This document shows positions 6,404 to 13,003 of a stretch of DNA of 64,000 bases, one piece after another. The notes beneath the pieces are model-generated. The model was not told the DNA's origin. It saw only the letters and a list, made by a program, of their open reading frames with translations, and searched no databases. Every line of letters starts with the position of its first letter. Within the stretch, counting starts at the first letter, position 1. The translations under genes were made by a program, and so were the position numbers. The stretch comes from Jeotgalibacillus salarius (GTDB lineage Bacteria; Bacillota; Bacilli; Bacillales; Jeotgalibacillaceae): contig NZ_SORX01000002.1 in assembly GCF_004405125.1 (NCBI RefSeq), positions 186,001-250,000 on the forward strand, given 5' to 3'.

Positions 6404-8089
6404 ATGCTCTTTTACGACTTTGAAGTCTTCAAATATGACTGGTTAGTGGTGATCATCGATACTGAAACTAAAGAAGAAAAAGTTTTTGTGAACAATGAAA
6501 AAGCTTTAATTCAGCATTATAACCAGCATAAATCAGATATATGGATCGGATATAATAGCCGGCATTATGACCAGTACATTTTAAAGGCAATCATTTGTGG
6601 ATTTGCTCCACAGGAAATTAATCATTGGATCATTGTGAAGAATGAACCTGGGTGGAAGTTTTACAAAGACTTCTGGAAAATCAAACTCTTAAACTATGAT
6701 GTGATGGTTAGTAAGCTACGATCATTGAAGCAGCTGGAAGGGTTTCAGGGTCATGACATTCAGGAAACCTCTGTAAGCTTTACGATAGATCGGGAGCTTG
6801 ATGAAAAAGAGATCGATGAAGTCATTAAATATTGTCGACATGATGTGCATGAAACCATGCACATTTTCACTGAAACAATAAATGAGTTTGAATCACAACT
6901 TGAGCTTTTGAAGATGTTCGATCTTCCTATCAAAAATATATCCAAGACTAAGGCGCAACTGTCTTCAGTCATTTTGGAAGCAAAGCAGCCATTAATTCCA
7001 CGCAATGATGAGTTTAACTTTAGCTTTCCAAACACATTGCAGATCGATAAATATACTGAAGTATTAGAGTTCTACCAGGAGAACAAAGACTACAATAAGG
7101 TTCTCGATTTAAAGGTAGCAGGTGTTCCTCATATATTTGCTTGGGGTGGACTACATGGTGCACGTCATCATTATTATGGGACTGGCGATTATCTAAATAT
7201 CGATGTAGCTAGTTATTATCCTGCACTTATGATTGAGTATGACTACCTCAGTCGTAATATAAAAAACCCTGAGAAATTCAGAGAAATTCGAGATACCAGG
7301 CTTAAATATAAGGCAGCCAAAGATAAACGACAGGCACCTTTGAAGATCGTAATTAATGGAACATACGGTGCAATGAAAGATAAATATAATGGGCTTTATG
7401 ATCCTCTTATGGCCAACAATGTATGTATTGCAGGGATGACTCTGCTGCTTGACTTAATTGAAAAACTGGAACCGCATTGTGACGTTATTCAATCTAATAC
7501 AGATGGAGTCCTGGTCAAAATGAGAAATTATGATGACTATGAATTGATCGATGATATCTGTTATGAGTGGGAGCAGCGCACGAGAATGGAGCTTGAGTTT
7601 GAAGAATTTACGAAGGTGATCCAAAAGGATGTAAATAATTATATCCTTGTAGATGTTGAAGGTAACTACAAATCAAAGGGCTCTTACGTAAAGAAATTAA
7701 ATCCACTTGATAATGATTTACCGATAGTGAATGAAGCCATCGTGAATTATTTTGTTCATGGTATGGATCCGGAAGAAACAGTTTTCAATTGCACAGAGTT
7801 AATCAAGTTTCAAAAAATCGTGAAGGTCAGCAATAAATATGAATACGCCAGGTATGGGACCCGGCGCATGAATGAAAAAGTATTTCGGTTATTTGCAAGT
7901 GTAGATAAAAATGATAAAGAGCTAACAAAAGTTAAGGATGGAGCTTCATCAAAAATATCTTACACACCTGAACGATGTTTCATTATTAATGATGATATTA
8001 AGAATGCATCGATACCAGGCAAGTTAGATTACTGGTGGTACCTAGATCTGGCCATTGACCGGATCAATGCGTTTATTGGACAGAGTTAG
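6404..8089 (+). CDS. Phage family B DNA polymerase with 3'-5' exonuclease
   Basis: 561 residues. The exonuclease domain shows F-Y-D-F-E-V-F (ExoI, residues 3-9), G-Y-N-S-R-H-Y-D (ExoII, near 47-54) and Y-C-R-H-D (ExoIII, near 144-148). Polymerase motifs: D-V-A-S-Y-Y-P-A (motif A, near 266-273), K-I-V-I-N-G-T-Y-G-A (motif B, near 315) and S-N-T-D-G-V-L-V (motif C, near 364), all of family B type. It is short for this family, without large insertions. GGAGTGAAG precedes the ATG. With the primase-helicase downstream, the phage carries most of its own replication apparatus. Confidence 0.9.
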   Translation: MLFYDFEVFKYDWLVVIIDTETKEEKVFVNNEKALIQHYNQHKSDIWIGYNSRHYDQYILKAIICGFAPQEINHWIIVKNEPGWKFYKDFWKIKLLNYDVMVSKLRSLKQLEGFQGHDIQETSVSFTIDRELDEKEIDEVIKYCRHDVHETMHIFTETINEFESQLELLKMFDLPIKNISKTKAQLSSVILEAKQPLIPRNDEFNFSFPNTLQIDKYTEVLEFYQENKDYNKVLDLKVAGVPHIFAWGGLHGARHHYYGTGDYLNIDVASYYPALMIEYDYLSRNIKNPEKFREIRDTRLKYKAAKDKRQAPLKIVINGTYGAMKDKYNGLYDPLMANNVCIAGMTLLLDLIEKLEPHCDVIQSNTDGVLVKMRNYDDYELIDDICYEWEQRTRMELEFEEFTKVIQKDVNNYILVDVEGNYKSKGSYVKKLNPLDNDLPIVNEAIVNYFVHGMDPEETVFNCTELIKFQKIVKVSNKYEYARYGTRRMNEKVFRLFASVDKNDKELTKVKDGASSKISYTPERCFIINDDIKNASIPGKLDYWWYLDLAIDRINAFIGQS

Positions 8090-8091
8090 TT

Positions 8092-8913
8092 CTATAATTC
8101 AGTTGCAGTAGAGGACATGATTTCACTTAGATTCTTAATCTTGCTTTCTCTCTCTATATTAGCAAGTTTTTCATCAAGTATTAGCTCAATTGCTAGTTTT
8201 ACATGAGGGAAAAGCTCAATACATTTCTCCTCTGACAATTCATGAATACCTTTACTCAGTATTCCGTAAAGGATTCTATTTTTTACGAGAAATTCGGGTA
8301 GATCTGATTTAAGTATATCAATTTTTTCATCCATTCTTGATTTTTGATATTTGTCATCATTCCAATCGGATTGTGTTGAAGAAAATTTCTCTTTGGTTTC
8401 TTCAATTAAATTTTCAAATATTCTTCTAAGATAGACGAACGACCCTGCTCCTACACCATGAGAATATAAACCAATAGCTCTTGAAAAATCATTATAGTCT
8501 TTTTTGAGAACTTTTCTATATTTTTGAATGGTTTGGGTTGCAATATCTGCAATTGAAGGAAACTGCCCAATTTTAGTCAATTCAAGATCTTGAAATCTGT
8601 AGGAAAAAGAATAGCTATGAGTTTCATTACGTGAACATTTATATTCTATTAGATGAAAACCATAAAAAATTGACAAATCTTGAGCAGTAATTTTTTTTAA
8701 TTGAAGATTGTAAGTATAAGATTCATCCGTGACTTTCTTAAAAGTACTTTCATTTTTACAATGTATGCAATAGCTATCAAATTGGTTAGAGAAATTCTCA
8801 TTGAGAAAAGAAAATATGAACTGATAATTATCGCTATCTATATTAATTGTCTTGTAAAGGGGTGTAAATTTGATTAATTTATCTACTTTATTTTGTTTAT
8901 TAGTGTTTTCCAA
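8092..8913 (-). CDS. Zinc-ribbon protein with DUF4145-like C-terminus, reverse-strand phage cargo
   Basis: A reverse-strand gene between polymerase and primase. The frame is open to an ATG at 8970, but the best start is TTG 8913 with TTGGAG eight bases upstream (273 residues). The N-terminal half has a probable zinc ribbon (Y-C-I-H-C then K-C-S-R-N-E-T-H). The C-terminal half is helical with R-R-I-F-E-N-L-I-E-E and Y-G-I-L-S-K-G-I-H-E-L-S, resembling DUF4145-type (HEPN-like) proteins of defence and restriction loci. Base composition is AT-richer than its neighbours. The placement suggests a lysogenic accessory gene; a defence role is inferred, not shown. Confidence 0.75.
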   Translation of the reverse strand: MENTNKQNKVDKLIKFTPLYKTINIDSDNYQFIFSFLNENFSNQFDSYCIHCKNESTFKKVTDESYTYNLQLKKITAQDLSIFYGFHLIEYKCSRNETHSYSFSYRFQDLELTKIGQFPSIADIATQTIQKYRKVLKKDYNDFSRAIGLYSHGVGAGSFVYLRRIFENLIEETKEKFSSTQSDWNDDKYQKSRMDEKIDILKSDLPEFLVKNRILYGILSKGIHELSEEKCIELFPHVKLAIELILDEKLANIERESKIKNLSEIMSSTATEL

Positions 8914-8941
8914 ATTGTAGACTCCAATCATTTTTAAGAAT

Positions 8942-8950
8942 ATTTTACCA
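8942..8950 (-). promoter_or_regulatory. Extended -10 promoter of the second reverse-strand cargo gene
   Basis: Minus-strand TGGTAAAAT (TG-N-TAAAAT) with no clear -35. It lies about 30 bases upstream of the preferred TTG start at 8913 and just inside the 5' edge of the divergent primase gene. Confidence 0.4.
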
Positions 8951-8959
8951 TGAAAGTAG

Positions 8960-10834
8960 GTGATTATCATTTATAAAGGATATTTAAAAGGAAATGGAAA
9001 GCATGCAGCTACTTCATTTAAAAATGGGGCAAAGCTATTTGCCTATCATACTGCTAGGAAAGAATCATCATTTGTAGGGATCCTCGAGGACGATTACATT
9101 ATGGTCGATGTTGATGAAATGAATGAAGCAGAAATTCTCTTGGACATCGTTGAGGATAAAGACATTCAATGCTCGGTCTTGGAGACAACGAATGGTATGC
9201 ATTTTTATTTTAAGGGGTATGACCTGACAGCCAATAAAATAAAATGGTTTTCCAATATAGGCATCCATTGTGATTATAAGCTTGGAATTAAAAACACTGC
9301 AGATCCATTAAAGATTGATGGAGAATCTAGAAAATGGATTCGAAAAGTGAAAGATCATGAACCTTTGCCAGCGTGGCTATATCCTTACAACAAAAAGAAT
9401 CCAAATTTAACAAAGCTATCAGATGGAGATGGACGGAACGATAAACTATTCACCTACATTTTAAAAATGCAGTCCCAGGGAATGGCCAAGAATGATATCA
9501 AAGATACCATCTCAATAATCAATCATTACATTTTAGAAGATCCAGTTGAGCAGTCAGAACTGAATATCATCTTGCGTGATGATGCATTTATGAAAGAATC
9601 ATTCTTCATTAAAGGATCCTTTCAGCATGAAAAGTTCGGCAATTTTTTAATTAATGAACATCACATCTGCAAAATTGCTAACCTGCTGCACATCTATAAA
9701 GATGGAGTGTACTCGGATGACCAGTCTGATATTGAGGGTGCAATGATTAAACACATTCCTTCACTGAAGCGAATGCAACGACAGGAGACACTGGCATACC
9801 TTCAGCTGAAAGCTGATGATAAACAATTTGCACCCGTGAAATATGTTCCTGTTAAAAATGGCATTCTGAATTTAGATACCTGGGAGCTTCAGGGATTTTC
9901 ACCGGAGATCATTACACGAAATAAAATACCAATCGCGTACATAGCAGACGCGTATTATGAAGTGACTGACAAAACATTTAATAAGTTGGCGGTCAACGAT
10001 AAAAAGGTACGGGCCATACTGGAAGAGATTCTGGGTTACATCTTATTCAGAAGAAATGAGTTTGCGGCTACTTTCATTTTGACTGGCGACGGATCAAACG
10101 GTAAATCATCTTATTTAAAAATTATCCGAAGACTCGCAGGTACAGACAATGCGGCATCATTGGACCTGAAAGAATTAGATCAGCGGTTTAAAACAGCTGA
10201 ATTGTTTGGCAAGCTCGTCAATATTGGTGATGATATTTCGAAAGGTTACATTAAGGAATCATCAGTTTTCAAAAAGCTTTCAACTGGTGAGACATTGAAC
10301 GTAGAACGTAAGGGTAAGGATCCTTTTGATTTTACGAATTATGCAAAACTCATTTTCAGTGCAAATGAAATGCCAAGAATAAATGACTATTCAGATGGTT
10401 TAGGTCGCCGGCTGCAGATCGTTCCGTTTCGAGCCAAGTTCAGTGTAAACGATGACGACTTTGATCCATTCATTACGGATAAGCTGCTTTCGAATGAATC
10501 AATGCAGTATGTTTTGAATATGGCACTGAAAGCGTTGAAAAGATTACTGCAGAAAAAACAATTTACGAAATCGAAAATCATCGATGATGAAATGTCACGT
10601 TATCAGGAAGAAAACAATCCGATCATTAGTTTTGTAAATAATGAGGATATTGATCTAGAGCGCAATGTGGTTGGTGATGTCTATATGCAGTATAAATTGT
10701 ATTGCTCAGAGAATGGTTACCAGGCGGTAAGTAATATTAGCTTTAGTAAGCAGGTCAAGCAGCTCTTTGGTTTTAGTACTAAACAACAGAAAATCGATGG
10801 TAAGAATAAAAGATTATTCGTCTCAGAGTCTTAA
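8960..10834 (+). CDS. AEP primase-SF3 helicase (P4/D5 type)
   Basis: 624 residues. The N-terminal 150 residues are an archaeo-eukaryotic-type primase/polymerase domain with V-D-V-D-E near 49-53 and a downstream H-F-Y-F-K strand. The C-terminal half is a D5/SF3 helicase: Walker A G-D-G-S-N-G-K-S-S near 375-383, Walker B-like G-K-L-V-N-I-G-D-D, then sensor N in L-I-F-S-A-N-E-M-P. It primes and unwinds DNA at the phage origin. The given start is GTG 8960, but AAAGTAGGTGA is better placed for an ATT codon at 8969 (M-Y-K-G-Y). A candidate origin follows directly. Confidence 0.92.
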   Translation: MIIIYKGYLKGNGKHAATSFKNGAKLFAYHTARKESSFVGILEDDYIMVDVDEMNEAEILLDIVEDKDIQCSVLETTNGMHFYFKGYDLTANKIKWFSNIGIHCDYKLGIKNTADPLKIDGESRKWIRKVKDHEPLPAWLYPYNKKNPNLTKLSDGDGRNDKLFTYILKMQSQGMAKNDIKDTISIINHYILEDPVEQSELNIILRDDAFMKESFFIKGSFQHEKFGNFLINEHHICKIANLLHIYKDGVYSDDQSDIEGAMIKHIPSLKRMQRQETLAYLQLKADDKQFAPVKYVPVKNGILNLDTWELQGFSPEIITRNKIPIAYIADAYYEVTDKTFNKLAVNDKKVRAILEEILGYILFRRNEFAATFILTGDGSNGKSSYLKIIRRLAGTDNAASLDLKELDQRFKTAELFGKLVNIGDDISKGYIKESSVFKKLSTGETLNVERKGKDPFDFTNYAKLIFSANEMPRINDYSDGLGRRLQIVPFRAKFSVNDDDFDPFITDKLLSNESMQYVLNMALKALKRLLQKKQFTKSKIIDDEMSRYQEENNPIISFVNNEDIDLERNVVGDVYMQYKLYCSENGYQAVSNISFSKQVKQLFGFSTKQQKIDGKNKRLFVSES

Positions 10835-10845
10835 TTTTTTGTCTG

Positions 10846-10960
10846 CGTGACCAAATTCCGGTCAAGGGTGGATAGGGAAGTGAGTCATATCAAGGCTTGA
10901 AAAATGACCGTGACCGTATTTGGTCACGAAATTAAATAAAATCGTGACTTTTATAAGTTT
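10846..10960 (+). promoter_or_regulatory. Cluster of competing TGACC hairpins ending in a U-run
   Basis: CGTGACCAAAT (10846-10856) is the exact complement of ATTTGGTCACG (10918-10928). CGTGACC (10909-10915) also pairs with GGTCACG (10922-10928), and GTCACGA (10923-10929) pairs with TCGTGAC (10942-10948), which is followed by TTTT and a later T7 run. One segment thus has three alternative partners, one of them terminator-like. It may be an attenuator or a protein-binding array behind the primase gene. Confidence 0.5.
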
Positions 10961-10979
10961 TTTTAATGAAAAAAACGTC

Positions 10980-11220
10980 AAATGCGTTACCTGTTACCTT
11001 ACCTGTTACCTTCAGAAATCCATTAATATCAATATTTTGAGAGGTTAAGTAACAGGTAACAGATAAAATCACTTTCTTTTATAATATTTATATTTATTTT
11101 TATAAAAAACTAGTCTTATGAAAGAAAAATAGGGGGTAAATGCGTTACCCGATACTCATAAATAGGTCATAAACCTATACGTATCAAAGGTTCAAGGCGG
11201 TAACAGAAGGTAGCGCATTT
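10980..11220. other. Candidate phage replication origin (iterons plus AT-rich stretch)
   Basis: Non-coding. TTACCTGTTACC occurs twice in tandem (10987-11010), and its complement GTAACAGGTAAC lies at 11050-11061. AAATGCGTTACC occurs at 10980-10991 and 11138-11149, with a one-mismatch inverted copy at 11209-11220. Between the sets lies a very AT-rich stretch (about 11063-11125). Iterons beside an easily melted region directly downstream of a primase-helicase gene fit an origin. An operator is the alternative. Confidence 0.55.
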
Positions 11221-11244
11221 TACGAAAAGGGCAGGTGAAGTAGA

Positions 11245-11631
11245 TTGTTTGAATGGTTGCAAGACTATCATAAGTTAGAAGATGAAATTATTTATCTTGA
11301 AAACAATTTATATAGAGCTAATCGTGAATTAGGAAGATGGATTGAAGGTGATTTAGCTAAACTAAAGATTCATCCCGAAAGCAGTGCTGCAAAACTTGAA
11401 GAACATATTGAACGCATTGAACATGAACTTGCTTGTAAGATGAATGATCTTCATGATGTGAAATCTTTAATTAAAAGATTCAGAGGAATTGAACATCAAA
11501 TCCTTTACGGAAAGTACGTTGAAGGTAAAACACTCGAGCGTGTAGCTGAAGATTTAGGATACAGTTCACAGTATATTTACGCTAAGCATGCTCAAATTAA
11601 GAGAATGATAACATTTGCTGATAAAGTATAG
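11245..11631 (+). CDS. ArpU/RinA-like late transcription regulator
   Basis: 128 residues from TTG 11245 with GGGCAGGTGAAG upstream. The first two thirds are coiled coil; the C-terminal part holds a sigma-4-like helix-turn-helix (Y-V-E-G-K-T-L-E-R-V-A-E-D-L-G-Y-S-S-Q-Y-I). The length and layout match the ArpU/DUF1492 family, which activates late (packaging, head and lysis) genes in Gram-positive phages. It sits exactly between the replication and packaging modules. A 10-bp-armed palindrome lies just past its 3' end and may be its target. Confidence 0.8.
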   Translation: MFEWLQDYHKLEDEIIYLENNLYRANRELGRWIEGDLAKLKIHPESSAAKLEEHIERIEHELACKMNDLHDVKSLIKRFRGIEHQILYGKYVEGKTLERVAEDLGYSSQYIYAKHAQIKRMITFADKV

Positions 11632-11659
11632 AGTGACTTTAGTATAAACTCACTCTATA
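11627..11659. promoter_or_regulatory. Palindrome TATAGAGTGA-N13-TCACTCTATA, possible late-gene control site
   Basis: Arms 11627-11636 and 11650-11659 are perfect 10-bp complements and overlap the stop of the ArpU-like gene. There is no U-run, so it is not a normal terminator. The position before the packaging genes suggests an activator or operator site. Confidence 0.45.
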
Positions 11660-11722
11660 TTCTGCCCATTAAATTCATTGAAAAAATCAATTATAGTGAG
11701 AACATAGAAATCTGAGAAAAGG

Positions 11723-11747
11723 GCGCTCATTCGTGAGTGCTCTTTTA
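11723..11747 (+). terminator. Terminator between late regulator and packaging genes
   Basis: GCGCTCA-TTCG-TGAGTGC stem-loop (one G-T pair) followed by TCTTTTATTA. It ends the early transcript. Late genes would need a promoter or antitermination from here on. Confidence 0.75.
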
Positions 11748-11777
11748 TTATGTCTTAATTTAACAGGAGTGAGTAAT

Positions 11778-11981
11778 ATGAATCTAAATCAAAAGATTAA
11801 GTTACTAAACATTCATAAGCTTGATAAACCTGTGCAGCTCGAACCAAATGGAAAGTTATTTGATTACTACAAAGACTATCCAGATCAGCGAATGTATTAC
11901 TCAGTGAAATACTTAAACGATACTTCATTAGATGAATTGCTAGAACGTGATGACTTCAATAAAGAACTGTTCTCGGTGTAA
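11778..11981 (+). CDS. Small phage protein of unknown function
   Basis: 67 residues from ATG 11778, preceded by AGGAGTGAG. An upstream GTG at 11733 lies in the terminator stem and is rejected. The protein is charged and soluble (K-L-F-D-Y-Y-K-D-Y-P-D-Q-R-M-Y-Y motif) with no known domain. It is the first gene after the early terminator. Confidence 0.7.
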   Translation: MNLNQKIKLLNIHKLDKPVQLEPNGKLFDYYKDYPDQRMYYSVKYLNDTSLDELLERDDFNKELFSV

Positions 11982-12045
11982 ATCTAAGTAAGGAAGTGAT
12001 CCTATATCTCGACTGGTCAGCGTTAATGACTGTGAGGTGAAAGTT

Positions 12046-12381
12046 ATGAATCAATACCAAACTAAAGATCAGAAGCGCAGGTTCTATAAAGGATCAGCAT
12101 GGTCAGGCGCCAATGGATTACGTATTCAAGCATTGAAGCGTGATAACTATGAATGCCAGTTGTGCAAAGCTGAAGGATTAGTACACGTTGATTCAGTTAA
12201 ATCAGATGGTGAGCGAAAGAGTATTGAACTCAATGTCCATCACATTAAAGAAATCGAAACTCATCCTGAATTAGCGCTGGAGCTCGATAACCTTCAGACG
12301 GTGTGCTTACATCATCACAATAAAATCCATAATCGTTATCAGGCATCACAAAACAAATGGAAGCATGATGAGAGGTGGTAG
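12046..12381 (+). CDS. HNH endonuclease of the packaging module
   Basis: 111 residues from ATG 12046 with GAGGTGAA upstream (12034-12041). Motifs: C-Q-L-C zinc knuckle near 38-41, then V-H-H-I-K-E-I with the catalytic His pair, L-D-N-L-Q-T-V-C and H-H-H-N-K-I-H. Small HNH nucleases directly upstream of terminase are known to work with the terminase in cutting cos DNA in HK97-type phages. The position just before the small terminase gene supports the same role here. Confidence 0.9.
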   Translation: MNQYQTKDQKRRFYKGSAWSGANGLRIQALKRDNYECQLCKAEGLVHVDSVKSDGERKSIELNVHHIKEIETHPELALELDNLQTVCLHHHNKIHNRYQASQNKWKHDERW

Positions 12382-12385
12382 TGTT

Positions 12386-12559
12386 ATGTACTATGTAAAA
12401 GAGGCAGTTGAAAAAAGATTAAAACAAGTTGAACGAGCTGAAGAGATGACAATCTCGGAACTCCAGAGATTGTACGAAGAGAAAGCTGGAGCTAAGAAAG
12501 AGTTAAATAAAATCCGTTCTGAAAAACTGCAACTACAAAGTTTCTTGGATGAAAATTAA
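12386..12559 (+). CDS. Short coiled-coil phage protein
   Basis: 57 residues from ATG 12386 with AGAGGTGG at 12371-12378. It is almost entirely helical and charged (K-R-L-K-Q-V-E-R-A-E-E, K-K-E-L-N-K-I-R-S-E-K-L). It ends just before the candidate cos region. No family is recognised. It could be a packaging accessory protein. Confidence 0.65.
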   Translation: MYYVKEAVEKRLKQVERAEEMTISELQRLYEEKAGAKKELNKIRSEKLQLQSFLDEN

Positions 12560-12676
12560 TTACACCCCCGCCCAAAAACTTGGGTCATTTTAAATTTTCT
12601 ATAGGACCGGTGGAGGGGTGTACTGTCGACATTCATTGAGGAAATATTGCTCCACGCGAGAGGGGGGAGGGGTAAG
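12560..12676. other. Candidate cos (packaging) region
   Basis: Non-coding stretch between HNH and terminase genes with strand-asymmetric C- and G-runs: ACACCCCCGCCC, then TATAGGACCGGTGGAGGGGTGT, then GAGAGGGGGGAGGGG, the last also being the ribosome-binding site of the terminase gene. GACCGGTGGAGGG-like sequences beside terS are typical of cohesive-end sites in HK97-type phages of Bacillales. The exact nick positions cannot be read from the sequence. Confidence 0.5.
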
Positions 12677-13003
12677 TTGACAATTAGAAAATTAGAACTT
12701 CAATTAATGAGTCGTATTGATCAAGATGACTTAATTGAAGTGAAGAAAATTAAACGATACATTCAATTAATAAAGTTAGATATTGCATGTGATAGGGCTA
12801 TAAAAAAAGATGGATCGACTATTGTTATTGAAAATGGTACGCAGCGGTTTATTAAGTCACATCCTGCTATGACCGAAAAAATGAAAATCAACGCACAGTT
12901 AATAGCTTTAGAAAAAACATTCAATTTTATCAGTGAAGGAGATGCCCCTTCTTCTACGCCCTCACCTGTGGAGGAAGAACCAACGGAAGATGATTTAATA
13001 TGA
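12677..13003 (+). CDS. terS: Phage terminase small subunit (P27 family)
   Basis: 108 residues from TTG 12677, five bases after GGGGAGGGG; the ATG-like start at 12647 would lie in the cos region. The N-terminal helices (L-Q-L-M-S-R-I-D-Q-D-D) and S-T-I-V-I-E-N-G-T-Q-R-F-I-K-S-H-P are typical of P27-family small subunits. It ends in an acidic, proline-rich tail. It binds cos DNA and hands it to the large subunit, whose gene overlaps by 4 bp. Confidence 0.88.
   Translation: MTIRKLELQLMSRIDQDDLIEVKKIKRYIQLIKLDIACDRAIKKDGSTIVIENGTQRFIKSHPAMTEKMKINAQLIALEKTFNFISEGDAPSSTPSPVEEEPTEDDLI

Noticed and set aside
10846-11220. Hidden coding sequence behind the primase
   Set aside because: All frames contain frequent stops; the sequence is dominated by repeats and AT-rich tracts.
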